Assembly: GCF_019649055.1 (NCBI RefSeq)
Contig: NW_026570463.1
Span: 1 to 64,000, forward strand
Reading direction: 5' to 3'
Length of the DNA stretch: 64,000 nt
Source: Paramacrobiotus metropolitanus
Lineage: Eukaryota; Tardigrada; Eutardigrada; Parachela; Macrobiotidae
Shown here: one piece after another, positions 30,501 through 42,211 of the stretch
Numbering within the stretch: the stretch's first letter is position 1
Layout of the letters: each line of letters starts with the position of its first letter
Position numbers and translations under genes: made by a program
Notes under the pieces: generated by a model
The model's input: the letters and a program-made list of their open reading frames with translations, nothing else
Told to the model about the DNA's origin: nothing
The model's database searches: none

Positions 30501-32590
30501 AGTCTACTGAATTTTTTTCGAATAGAAAATGGACTGTAAAATTTTCGATATTCATTTAAAAGGTAGAAAAAACGCCGATTTACCATAAATGTGCGGCTGT
30601 TAGCGTCACAGAGCCGCGGAATGTAGACCACGCCCAGCTGACCGTCGACGAGATCCACCGGGCGCAGGCGGGACTCGGCGCGGCCGTAGGAATCCTTCCA
30701 ACGCTGCAGCAGCGCCGCGCTCTCGGCTGGCGGCAGCGAGCGGAACGTCTTGTCCAACGGCGCGACACTGCACGCGGCAAACATGCCCGGCTCGATCGGT
30801 TTGCCGGTGTCCAGCGGCCGGCGCAGGCGTTCCAAGGGGACGATATCGGAACACAGTACATCGCCGCCTAAGGTCAGAATTAAAGATTATGTAATAAACA
30901 TTGCTTTTTTATTTATTAAAGAAATTAAAAGAAATATTAATAGCTGCTGATACATCATCATTTTCAACAGTTAGCCCATATGCGATTTATTATTAACTTT
31001 ATTTCTCAATATGTACAAGGCGAGCTTCGCTCAACAAATATCATCAAATGAAGAATTTGTCCCAGTTAACATGAGAAGGGACTGTGCACAATACACTCAA
31101 AGCATTACCACGCATAATCTCCAAACTTAAACGAAAACATGTAGAGCGACTCTCACCCGTCCTTAAAAACAACTTCTTACCAATCTCCTTTAACGTAACA
31201 ATGCCGGTTTCACACCAAGTGCCAAAAGACTCACATGCAAAAGCGACAAAATTACAGCGATCAGTAAGCGACTTGTATTTTCCAATCTTCTCCCGGCAAG
31301 CCAGTTCGGCGGCGGCGCCAGCACTCTTTGAGGTCGCGTCGATGTATGAATCCGCCATCGTGCCTCTGCAAGTAACCGTCCCATACTAAGGGCTGTCCGC
31401 GGTACCACTTCCAACGCGTAGCTCCATCCGGACGTTTTCCGTTTTCGCGCAAAAAGCTATTGTGGTTTATTTATTTTTATCAAACCGGCATTCAATTTGG
31501 CCAATTGTTGCAACTGTTTTATTTTAAAATTTTTTTTCGTAAAATCGATTTAAATGCTCGCAGAAATAATGTGATGCTCAATTTTCAGAATGATTTACAA
31601 TGCAATCAGACGGGAACTCCAGGCTGCGTTGGAAATGACATAACAATATTTTTTAAATTGATTTTGCGAATACTTTTTTCCGGTTAGAAATTTTCGTGAA
31701 CAGTTACTCCTTTGCATTTTCTTAAGCGGCTTTTAATCTGACCGATTTCTGCCATCTAAAAACTTATTTTAAAACAGAATCCGATCGTTAATTTCAAAAT
31801 AGTATCACTTTCTATTGAAAAGCTGGGTTTCGATTCTGTAAACGATCTCACTGATGTGTAATAAAACTATGAAAGGCTTAATTGGTTTAACGCCCGCACA
31901 CATTCAGGGCAAGGGCCTCTAAGCAGGGCGGCGCAATCCGAGGGAAACCGCGAAGCGGCTGAAAACTGCCCCGAATGGGGGTATCGCACCCCGGCTACGT
32001 CGTTAGGTCCGCGTTAGGCAGTACCACTGCACCACGGCGCAATACGTTGAAATCATTTGAAAGACTTTATCGCTGTACGTGAGCCGCTTCTCGCCTCACA
32101 GCGCCCAATTCGAGGCAGCAGAGCAAATTCTCCAGAAAACACAGTATTTCAGATCAAGCTTTAAACCAGAATAGTGCAGGGTATTTAAACACCACATCTC
32201 AGTACTGTGATATTCGCAGCTAGACAGGAAACATTCGCCACCCTTACCCTTACCACTGCCGGACTTCTTCCAGTGGACGACGGCCGCCGTGCAGCTCTGA
32301 TAGCGGACGCTGATCAGTTCCCCGTCCAGCCACATCCAAGCACCCGTCGGCCCCTCGCGAAGCAGCACTTGCACGGGCACCTTCCTCCCTGCCTTCCCCG
32401 GCAAGTCATAGGCACTGAACGGGCAGGGGAAGAACACGCGCCCGAAGCGGACGAAGACGCGGTGCTGATCGCGGCAGAGAAAGTCGATGAAGAGCCCGCT
32501 GTCGGCCACGTCCACCACGCGCCCGAAACGCAGGGAATTGTCGTCGCACAAGACGCTGACGCTGTTCAGGCTGCCAACTGCGCCGGGCAT
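27507..32590 (-). CDS. F-box protein, five exons, 542 aa, intact
   Basis: Exons: 32590-32254, 30867-30584, 30100-29774, 29168-28656, 27674-27507. All junctions are GT-AG and all phases close, giving 542 residues and TGA. Residues 1-207 (exons 1-2) hold a beta-rich domain (RFGRVVDVADSGLFID, MWLDGELISVRY, DLVDGQLGVVYIPR). A typical F-box (MLPAELWMEVFSHLDTV) begins near residue 234. The rest is a substrate-side region without leucine-rich or WD repeats that I can recognise. F-box proteins link substrates to SCF ubiquitin ligases; the substrate is unknown. A convergent, broken paralogue lies at 14065-26395. Introns 1, 3 and 4 carry repeats. Confidence 0.82.
27931..28240 (+). repeat. About 310-bp direct repeat, copy 2
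   Basis: Second copy of the 26528-26848 repeat in the same orientation, inside intron 4 of the intact F-box gene. No TIR or poly-A tail was recognised, so its class is open. Confidence 0.85.
28260..28634 (+). repeat. Fold-back family copy in intron 4
   Basis: Starts with an AT-rich palindrome (TTTTAAAATGAATTTCAAA and its inverse), then GACTTTTGGTACAC, CCGGATGTCGCGCGCACAAA, GCGCGAAAGTGAAAG, and ends CATGTACCGGCCCATTTCCC. It stops 22 bases from the exon-4 donor. Confidence 0.8.
29235..29496 (+). repeat. Fold-back family copy in intron 3
   Basis: Carries AATAACCAGACTTTTGGTAC, ACAACCGGATGTTGCGCGCG, GCGCGAAAGCGAAAG and ATGTACCGGGCCAGTTTCCT. It matches the right arm of the 9999-10690 element. Confidence 0.8.
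31044..31452 (-). pseudogene. Fragment of a non-LTR retrotransposon C-terminal region
   Basis: Minus-strand frames read KRPDGATRWKWYRG, LVWDG, then ADSYIDATSKSAGAAAELA, EKIGKYKSL, ESFGTWCE, LKEIGKKL, TGESRSTCF and IMRGNALSVL. This order (RPDG, LVWD, AGAAAE, K..KY, ETLG, EIG..., TG..RS, IQRGNA) is the conserved tail found downstream of RT in many invertebrate retroelements. The two halves are in different frames. It lies in intron 1 of the F-box gene. Confidence 0.6.
31905..32045 (-). ncRNA. tRNA-like, possibly SINE head
   Basis: On the minus strand GCGCCGTGGTGCAGTGGTAC contains a good pol III A box (TGGTGCAGTGG), and about 45 bases on GGGGTGCGATACCCC resembles a B box within a T-arm hairpin. 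The 3' acceptor strand does not pair, so it is not a functional tRNA. A tRNA-derived SINE in intron 1 is my reading. Confidence 0.35.
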
Positions 32591-33766
32591 GGTTCGGACT
32601 TTTCAAGCAGAGATTTATTACCGCTCACGCAGCACTAATAGGGCAATCTAGTGCAAGTCGAAACGATGATTAAAAATACAAATTTAGGGGAAAGAAAAAG
32701 GGTGAATGTTGATACGCAGTTTTTTGGAAAGTGAAAAACCGAGAAAGACAGAAAACGAAAACGGCAGCATAAGAAATCTGGCAAACAGCCATCCGTGTGC
32801 GGTGGCCACGCCTCCCGTGAGCACACTCAACGTAAACGCCATTCGATGGGTGGCTGCCAGAATTATTCATTTTAATTATTAAATATTCATAATATCATTT
32901 TATAATTATTATAATATTACTATAAATAGTAGAATTAAATTTTTAATAAATAATACTCTAAATTTTTAAAAAAATATCAATTTTAAAATTAGTTATCATT
33001 GGGGGATAAAACTGAAATATGAATTTTAACCACGCCCGACGCACGTTTTTTATATCTCCTAAAGCACATGACCGATTTCCTTCGAGGTAAGCTGTTTGGC
33101 CGCGGAAATAGCTTTCCTGTCTAACAAAATTTATGTTTCAAAAATATATTTAAACGGGACATCGTAAACAAAGAAATTCTGGGACTTCCGGAGGCAGACG
33201 CAATGGCAACCGCCCAATGCGGCAGTGAGATTGGGCGTTTTATAATTAATATTCAGTGCTTTATTTTCTGAGAATTCCTATTTTTGTCTGTTTGATTTTT
33301 TTCACGAAAACCGACTTTCTCTGGATCATTTCTATTTGCAAATTATAAATAAATTACACAATAAATCATTCCAAGTAGTAAATATGTCATCCGGAAGCAG
33401 GCAGATGCAAAACCAGCCGATACAGAAAAATACGGACGAAAATCAGTGCTTTTTCGGGGTTTATTTTGATTTTATTCAATTTAACTTCGTACGATTTTTT
33501 TCCAATTTTTATACTCGTAATTTAAAGGTGCAGTGCGCATTAACAGCAAAAAAAAGAAAGAGTGAGTAAAGAAAAAACATCCACAAACCATTCGCCACAA
33601 AAATCAAAAAAACATGTCAGTAAGCGCGCCAAACTATAAATAATCCGCATCCACGCCGCACCTTGGGAATTAAACCGCCGCAACACGAAAAAAATCCGCA
33701 AATATTCCGAAAAAATCTGCAAATATTCCGCAAAAATTCCGAAAAATCACGCGGACACTTCAGCCT
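32591..33766. other. No gene seen; AT-rich and possible promoter sequence
   Basis: Upstream of the intact F-box gene. 32870-33000 is very AT-rich. An inverted CCAAT (GATTGGG) lies near 33230. Short frames only. Confidence 0.4.
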
Positions 33767-36700
33767 TTATTGCGGGAACGCCCCGCCCTGCAGCAGCCGC
33801 TCCACGGCGGCCGTCACATCGCCGAACGTCGCCTCCAGCGCGCGGATATTCGCGGCGCGATCCGTGAACCCCATCGATTCCAACGTCACCAATTCATTGC
33901 GGAACCGCTCCTCGGGCGGGAGGACAGGCGCCGCCCCCGCCGCCGCCCCACCCCCGGCGGGGGGCGCTCGCAGCATCGACTGGAACATCTGCTCCAGCAT
34001 CGCGTTGCCGCCGCCCGCCGCGGGCGGGAGGTTTAACCCTTGGCCCACGCCCCCCGCGCCCGCCCCGGGGGGTTGCCCGGGGATGGTAAACGGCAGGTTG
34101 AAGGGGAACAGCGTGGGCGCCAGTTCGTGGAGGGTGCGGTAGGATTGGTTTAGATCGCGCAGCGCCGTCATCCCGCGGGGGTCGCTGACCAGGCGGACGT
34201 ATTCGGGGTTGTTCATGTTCTGTAACGCGCGCTCCATCAACTGCGGATTGGCGCTCAGCTGGTTCATCATGGCCTGCATGCCCCCCGGGGCGCCGGCCCC
34301 CGCCAGCGCGGCGAAGGGGTTGGGGGCGCGCGGGGCGCCGCCCGCGGCGGGGGTGGGGGCCGCGCCGGCACCCCCGCCGCCCCAGGGGTTGGGCAGGGGC
34401 TCCGTGTTCTCGGCGCGCGGGGCTTCCGTGTTGGGGGGCTCGTTGCGCAGCGTGGCGAAGGGGTTCTGGTTGTTCATGGCGTTGTACATGGGCTCCTGGG
34501 AAATCCGGATTAAAAAATCAATTTTAAATGATTCACAAGTCGAAATCAATTCATTTTAAAAGCAACCCGTTAAACATTTTCTGAATGTATTTTTTTAATA
34601 ATTGTTTAACTTATTTTAAGTGAAGGAAAGCGGTGGAGATTCAACAAAAAACAGTGGAATAACGGTTAACAATTTATTAAAGAATTACGAATATTAACGT
34701 CTGCAATTAAATTAGTTTTGTTTTGCCTGATTGTACTGAAAGCAAAAAATTCCATCTAATTCTCGATTAAAATTTAATTTAATTCAATAACTGATTTTCC
34801 CTGTTTACAATTACCCAACCGCCAATTTATTCAAAAATTCCATTTGAATTAAGGCAATTTTAATGAGAATTCAGATTATTTTTTCGGATTATAAAACGTC
34901 CACAACTAATTTCAGAATTTCACTAAAAATTCATTTTATTTTCTCTGACTTATAAAATCCAAAAATCCGGGAATGCTCAGACTCCAACACTGCGACTTTT
35001 TAAGATTACTTAATTCGCAAAAAAAATAATTAAAATTCAAAAAAATTGTTCGAAAAAAAATGAGAATTAATTCGAAAAAAATTTGCAAAAAATCGAGAAT
35101 AAAGTATAAACCCCAGTAAAAATAGAAATAAATCCTAAAAATTCACTTCCAAATTTGTATAAATTTCCAGCGTACCTGGTAATCATTGTAGAAGCGCTGC
35201 AGCGCGTTGAACCCGCCCGGGAGGCTCTCCAGATTGGACAGCGCCCGGTCGTAGTTGCGCATCATCTCCTGCATCATGGCGGGATTGCGCATGACCTGCA
35301 TGGCCTGCCGGATGACGTCGGGGTTGTTCAGGGCGTGGCCCAGCTCCGGATGGCGCTCCACCAGGTTCTGGATCTGCGGATTACTGCTGACCACGTTGCG
35401 GATCATGTCGGGATTGCTGAACATGTTCTGGATCAGCGGATTATCCAGCAACTGCTCCATGTTCATCCCCGACATCCCCGCCATACCGGGCAGACCCCCC
35501 AGGGGGTTGGCCGACGGATTGGTCGGTCGAGCGCCTGCGTAATTGAAAATACGTTTTTCAAGCAAGAAAAATCAGTATTTCCCTTTAAGAATAATTTGTA
35601 AATTAAATTCCAACTAGAAACGTCGCAATTATTTCCAAACAATTATTTTTCTACGAAAAAATTCAATACTTTTTATAATAAATATAAACTGCAACAGAAA
35701 AGCCCAGTATTTCCGTTACAATAATTTTAAAATCAAATTTCAACCAGAAACATAAAACTATCTGCAAATATTTATTTTTCTATGAGCAAACCAAAATTTT
35801 TATTACGGATTTGTAAGAAAAAATCATTGTTTCCGTCATAATAATTAATAATTCAAAACAAAACTACAACAGGAAAAGCCAAAATTTCCGCGACTCTACT
35901 GAAATAAATTTATTTTTGAACATGAAAATCAATATTTTTACTGCAATACGATATTATGTAAAGTACAATCGTTATTTTTGTCATAATAAGCTGCAAATAA
36001 AATTTCAGCAATAACAATCAATAGTTCCGTTACAATATTTAAAAAATTATTAAACAGAATTTAAATGAAAAAAATACAAATTGAACTACACAATTTCCAA
36101 ACATTCAAAGTTTCAAATTAACCGTAAGGGCCATCGTGAGAACACTCATACAAAATGTGCCCATGCACTACAATATTCCTGTTCAAAATAATCAATAAAA
36201 ATCCGTATTTCTATTACATTATTCATCACTTCGATTTTGTTTCGCAATTTTTATGTGGGTAATTTTCGCCGGATGATTAAGCGTAATTAGATGCGTCACT
36301 CTTTTATCAAACCACCGCACAACGTTGCCGTGACGCTGAATTACGTCATTTACCGATTACCAGCGATTTCTGTGTTGTTACAAGGAAGAAAAGCGACGTA
36401 ATCGGCTGCGATGTGTGTTTACCTGGAGGCGTGTTGGCCGGCTGGCCGGTGGGTGTCCCGGAGGTGGGCGTGACGGGGTGGGTGGCCGTCGCGGGGGCGG
36501 CGGGGCGCTGCGGGACGCGGACGACCAGATGGATGGAATGGTGGTTGCGGACGCCGTAGGACTGCAGTGTGTCCTCGTCCTTCATGATCTTCCCGCCGTA
36601 CACCAGACACAGCCGCTCGAACGGCTGCTCGAACACCGCACTCACCGCCTCCCGCACCTACACACCCACAACACATTACCATCGACACTTGGGAGAAAGA

Positions 36701-37699
36701 CACCGTGATGTGCAGCAGAAATACAAAAATATCACATTTATTCACAAAAATTCTTCAGAAAATTCCCAAATCGCTCTATGCTTTTGAAAATACGTTTAAA
36801 AGATAATAGAACAGTAACGGCAATAATAAAAATACCGAAATAACGATAGTTATTAGTAATTTATAGTTTTATACAACTTCATACAGGAAAACTGCGTAAA
36901 ATCGGTTAAACAAAATAATCAAAATTAAAATAATTTCAAAAGATTTCCCAAACGGCTACAGATTCGTTGAACCTACGCCAAAAATAGTATAAAAATGAAA
37001 AATAATAATGTTATACGTAAAATAATGAAATAGCAATACGGTGTGGTAGTAATTTACACAACCGCATGCCACAGAACTACGGAAAATCGACCAAAAAAAA
37101 ATCCGAATATATAAAGAAAACTGAAAATTCCCACGAAAAGTCCACAACAGATGCATGTTTTATTCGTAAAAAAATTTTATAATATTCGGGACTACTCTCC
37201 TGTCATGCTACTGCAGTGGAATATTACCATTTACACTGAAAAGCTGAACCAAAAATATAAAACACAAAATTAAGCAATACTCAGAATACTGCACCGAAAA
37301 CAACGCTTGAAATAGTTTTCCAAATTACCAAATAAAATTTTTTTCTTGCAGCCTGGTAGATTTTTCGGTTAACGCGCTTATGGATAATTTAGGTAAATAC
37401 TACTACTTCATAAAAATAATAGATATTTAATTATAAATTATAACAGTACTGAGAAACTGAAGCAGCACGTCGCCGCGACGTTGCATCAACACGGAAAAAC
37501 ACGTTCCCGCGCGGATGCCACTCACCGTCTTCACGGTGCTGTTGGGATCCACCTCGACTTCTTTCTCCAGACTAGGGGTTTTGATCTTCAGTTTCCACTG
37601 CTCACTGGCCGTCCCGGGCGCGGCGCCGTCCGCGGACATGGCGGCGTCGTCCGCGGGCGGAGCGCGCTGATCGTCCTCACGCTGATCCGCCGAGGACAT
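33767..37699 (-). CDS. UBQLN: Ubiquilin, four exons, 498 aa
   Basis: Exons: 37699-37526, 36657-36423, 35534-35176, 34495-33767; all GT-AG and phases close. An N-terminal ubiquitin-like domain (residues about 35-108: [33 protein letters not shown]) is followed by STI1 repeats rich in Asn-Pro/Met ([60 protein letters not shown]). A Pro/Ala/Gly-rich linker and a C-terminal UBA (about 449-498: [13 protein letters not shown]) complete it. It shuttles ubiquitylated and hydrophobic clients to the proteasome. An ATG at 37720 would add seven residues. The stop TAA overlaps an AATAAA. Divergent from the LEPROT-like gene. Confidence 0.95.
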
Positions 37700-39301
37700 G
37701 CTTAACACAACTACAAACACGCCCCGATCACGTTACACCGCACGCTGATATTTTTAAAACATCTGGCGATATTTTGCCCTTCAAGAGGGACACAATGATG
37801 ACACGGGAGACACGTACGTAGGGAAGGAAAACGCGGAAGATCGACGATGCAGCTCGTCGCACGCAGGTTGCTTCAACCAACTCCTAACTTCAAAATTCCG
37901 AGTTATATGCGACGATTTCCGGTGGAAAACGTTGGAGAGATACTGCCAATAAAAACTACCGTTGGAGAAATGAAAAGGAATCCGGAGAAAAGGAGAAAAC
38001 AACGTGGAAACGGAGAGCTCGTGGAAGAAATGTTTGCGGATTTTTCACTACTGTGACTAGTGTTGATTGAGCCAATGAGCAGCAATCAGAAAGTGCCAGA
38101 TCATTAGTATTGCGTGGTACAGGGCGTGTATGGCATGCGCCACAGTGTGCTGTTCGCGGAAATGCCAACCGCCCGCGGTGCTGTGCGTTACATAATCCGC
38201 CGAATTCCCGTGTTTTGCAGCGTTTCTCAATCGGCTGAATGACGTAGTCCTTTACACAAAATTAAGTTCATAAATTGTACGATAAAAATGATGAAATTAA
38301 TCAACTGTTTCGTTTAACACATTTGGCTAGAGTAGAATTTTTAAATTTGTTGGTGTAAAGTCTGTATCACCGTCAACCAATCAGCAAATCGCGATTTGAG
38401 CATTGTGATCGATTCGACCAATCAAAGACCGTGAATTGCAGAACGTCAATTTCGATTCGCTGATCGCTATCACGGGTGTGGACCAGCGTATCGGGCATTT
38501 TTCGGTGTTTATCGATTTCTTTGTTGCTCCAGATATTCCAGATCTTCGATCGTTTTTCACAAAATATATTTCGTCGTGTTGTTCATACGAGCTTCATCAA
38601 CGCAGACGAAGTTTCTTCCGCGAAAGTGACGAGAATAAAGATAAGTTTATTTCCTTGACTGATTTCCTGTGGAACTGAAGGAGGAGGTGCTTAATCTTGT
38701 ACACTGTCATAAATTTTATTTGTTTTAATTTTTGTTATTTTTCCCTCTGATTTCTTTGGCTCCGCGTTTCCTTGTGGTGGATCCAGGCTGATTGGGAAAG
38801 ATGATCGGCGTCAAAGGTACGTCAATGAAGATGCAGAAGAGATAGGATCTTGCTTCGTGCGCCAAGGTTGAATTTGTAGATGGCCGATTAGATTTGAATG
38901 GTGCAGTGATGCAGTCATCAGAATGCATGGACTCTGCTCTGCGCGTTTAAACATGCTTTAAAGACGCAGTGCAGCGCCGTACAGGCTTATCAGTCAGGCA
39001 GGGCCAATCTTGTTGACGTTCACAAAGTTCCCCTTATCTAATCGGCCATTTATTCATAAATCGTATTTCTTTTTCCTCAACAACCAAAATTAAAGAATAA
39101 ACTTTTTTTCGTATAGAATTAATTTTTTTCAATTTTTTTTCTGCATACTTTGCAAGTTGAGTGTTGATTGGCTTCCGAATCGTTCTAGATGTGTAATTTA
39201 CCGTAAATTGTGGATTCTTGATTGGGTTCTTTAAATTTAAATTGTATTGTGTTTGGTTGTCGGGAGAGCGTGTGGGTGTTGGAGGGAATTCGTTTGACAT
39301 A
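37700..39301. promoter_or_regulatory. Divergent intergenic region between ubiquilin and the LEPROT-like gene
   Basis: 1.6 kb separates the two start codons. CCAAT cores are at 38072, 38377 and 38418. Short frames (for example 38436-38678) show no family resemblance. Some of this may be 5' UTR or unseen first exons. Confidence 0.4.
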
Positions 39302-41165
39302 ATGGAGACTCGTTTTTCAGCGTAAGTGAAGTGGGGATGTGGATTCTGGAGTTTTGTGAGTGCAGTGAAGGGGAGGAATTAAATGACGAGGCGCGTGTTG
39401 TTTGTTGTGCAGGTTGGTGTGTCTGGCGTTTTGCGGATCGATCGGCCTCATGTTCCTCTTCCTGGCCTGCGCGCTGCCTTCCTACGGGTACATATCCACC
39501 GAAAAATATTTCTTTCCATTTACCAATATCAGAACATAAATTTTCCAGTGTATTTTAGTGATTTTTGTTCGTTTTAATTCACGTGGAGGCGTTTTTTACA
39601 CTGGCAGTATTTTACGTTGGATTTTCTACGGAATTTTCTGTATCGGTTGATTTTGCATCAGTCTGGCTAAGAACGACGCATTTACAACGTAGAATGGTTT
39701 CTTGTAATTTTCTTTTTAATTTTTTAACAAGTAGTGCAGAGGAAGTCAGTTTTTGTGGGGAAAATTAAAAAGGAAAACAACGGGAATTTTTTAAAATCTT
39801 TAAAATTAACATGCGCACTTTACAGACGCAAGTGCAGCCGCCCGGTGCGCTGCCGCACCGGGCGGCTGCACTTGCGTCAGACGCGGAAAGTCCTGGAGTT
39901 TCCATCATTTGAAATGTTCAGCGTAGAGATTTTCGTGAATCAGAAATTGTGTTACATAGCTAAGTGATTTCCACGGGGATACAAGTTTATCTGAAAGAAA
40001 TCGCCCGTTTGTGTTAGAAACTATGCGTCTGGAAGCGACGCTAGAGGTTGTCACATTAGTGCTAGTGTTAGTAGGTAATTTAGGTTATATTTTAATCCAT
40101 GAATAATTGTTTACCTAACGTAAATGTTTTTTTAAAAAAAAATGAAAATGTTCAGTGTTCAGATTAAATTAAATTTAAATTGTTGACTTAAACGGTATTT
40201 AAATTTTTTCCCGAAAATGGATGAATTTGTTGCCGTTGCGCAGGGTGTGGTGGCCGTTCTTCGTGGTGTTCTTCTACGTGTTCGCCCCGGTGCCCATCGC
40301 CATCGCCAAGCGCTACGTGGATGGCGGCGCCGGCAGCGGGGGCAGCGTCAATAGCGCCATCGACGTGGCCGTCTTCATCGTCGCCTGCATCGTCGTGTCC
40401 GCCTTCGGGCTGCCCCTTATCCTCGCCCGCGCCGAACAGGTAACTTAATTCTATTTATTTTCAACAAATTTTCTGCAATTTCCTTGCTCACGCGGCCCAC
40501 CATTTCGTAATTATTTTCTGATTTATTCTGGAATTGCTTTACGCTTTTCGTGAAAATCGTGACCCCGACCGAAAAAATGTGGGAAACAGCAAACATGACA
40601 CGTGAAGACTCTCTGAAATTGTTCTCTGTGGCAAAATAAAAAATAAACTAATTATCTTTTAAAAAATAATTTCAATAAAGTATGGAAAAATAACTGGTAG
40701 TGATAATTTTAAAACAAACGATTAGTGATAATTCTAAAACAAATTATCCACCCGAGAAATTAATAATAAAAAAGGTAAAGGATAAGAAAATAAGCGAGTA
40801 TTAAATAATTTCAAACAAACCATTGAATCAAATAAGGAAATTCCGCAGGATATGATTTCTTAAAAATGACACCTTAAAAAATAATTCAATAGAGCACGAA
40901 AAATAGTGGTATTGAGAAACGAGAATTAAATTGTTTAAAAAATAAACAATGTGATAAAATGAGTGATATTAAATTAAATAAATTTAAAAAATGGGGAATT
41001 TTGTAAAAAATTGAAAGAAATTAAAATATATTAATTTGTGGCTTTTTGCAGATTAAATGGGGCGCCGCCGCCCTGGTGGAGGCCGGCAACGTGGTCATCT
41101 TCCTGACGATGCTGGCGTATTTCCTGGTCTTCTCCAACGAGGACGTCGACTACAGCATGTGGTGA
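39302..41165 (+). CDS. LEPROT: LEPROT / Vps55 family membrane protein, four exons, 133 aa
   Basis: Exons: 39302-39321, 39413-39487, 40244-40439, 41052-41165 (TGA at 41163). The joined protein has the family pattern: an N-terminal hydrophobic helix (CLAFCGSIGLMFLFLACALP), YGVWWPFFV, the IAKRY motif, IVVSAFGLPLILARAEQ, then IKWGAAALVEAGNVVIFLTM and a short acidic tail ending SMW. Four hydrophobic segments fit the usual topology. Vps55/LEPROT proteins work in endosome-to-vacuole or lysosome sorting and receptor surface levels. Length matches the family (about 130). Human has LEPROT and LEPROTL1; I cannot tell which it equates to. A broken partial copy lies at 45898-49440. Confidence 0.93.
39825..39878. 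repeat. Perfect 25-bp GC-rich inverted repeat in LEPROT intron 2
   Basis: Arms 39825-39849 and 39854-39878 are exact complements around a 4-base loop (CTGC). The arm includes AGTGCAGCCGCCCGGTGCG. It stands out from the AT-rich intron. Confidence 0.95.
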
Positions 41166-41589
41166 AAGTGACCCGGCCTGTTGGGGAAATTTTCTCTGTT
41201 TTTTCTGTCTATCTGCATCGATCTTCTGCCAAATTATTTTGTTCGGTATTCGCGCAAATTGCGGTTTTGTTGACGAGATGGATTAGCCGATGATTTCGCT
41301 CGAATTGCGGAGCAGCAAGCTGTTTTCTTTGTGATCTGATGGCACAGGAATCATTTCTCTCTCATTTTGGCCTTCGTGTGTTTTTGTTGTATTTTTTCCC
41401 GCGGAACATGACCATTAAATTTTGCACAAACACAAAGGAATAGCATAGGAACACAAATCGTGCTCTGTGTTTTCATTGCGGAATTTGTCCGATTTGTTAC
41501 TCATATGGACTGGAAACCAATCAGATTCCTCCTACGAAATCTGGAGGGCAATTACCACAAAAAAAACACTATTTAATTTTTTGTCGAAT

Positions 41590-41690
41590 TTTCGTAAGAA
41601 TTGACTACCGATCACGACGTTACGATAAAAAAGGGAAATTAAGAAATATTGGACTAGGTAGTTAACTACATCCGTAACAGCCATGACGGC
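41590..41690. repeat. About 105-bp interspersed repeat, copy 1
   Basis: Core: GACGTTACGATA, GGGAAATTAAGAAATATTGG, CTAGGTAGTTA. It recurs at 46625 and 46743. 41166-42211 otherwise holds the LEPROT 3' flank and a small 21-base tandem (GGGTAGGCAGATTGGCT) near 42030-42080. Confidence 0.8.
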
Positions 41691-42211
41691 CTCTGCTAAG
41701 AAAATTATGTTCGGACGAACGGGTTGGCCGATTTTGACGCGGTAAAGTGCGCCAGAATCGTTGCAACGTAGCGGGTGATGTTGCGCTATTGCCGACCCGA
41801 TGCGCCTCAAGGGGGGAGCACGACTTTCGAAAAACGAATTGTTGCCATGGGCCTGCAAGTCTCGCCTTCGACCTCGCTCCAAACCGGTTAACATAAAGTA
41901 TAGGCACACGAGTTGCACGAGCATTATTTGCACGGCAGATCGGCCCTCTCGGCCTCGGCTCGAAAAATATTAGGAAAAATACCACAGAACTGTACCGTAA
42001 CAACCGTGACGTTCAAACCTAAAAAAGCAATTGGCTGAACGGGTAGGCAGATTGGCTCAACGGGTAGGCAGATTTTGACGCGGTCAAAAATGGCACATTT
42101 GCATTACAAAATGACATTTGCATTACTACCTGCCCAAATTGCAAACTTTGTTGATATTGTAATCCCGCTAGCCGTTGAAACACTAAAAAACATATCGAAA
42201 ATAAGATGTAA

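Noticed and set aside
31905-32045. Functional tRNA gene
   Set aside because: A and B box-like parts are present, but the acceptor stem does not close and the anticodon arm is unclear.
37427-37525. Continuation of ubiquilin exon 1 into the following open bases
   Set aside because: A clean donor (ACG/GTGAGT) and the matching exon at 36657 give the correct ubiquitin-like fold; the extension does not.
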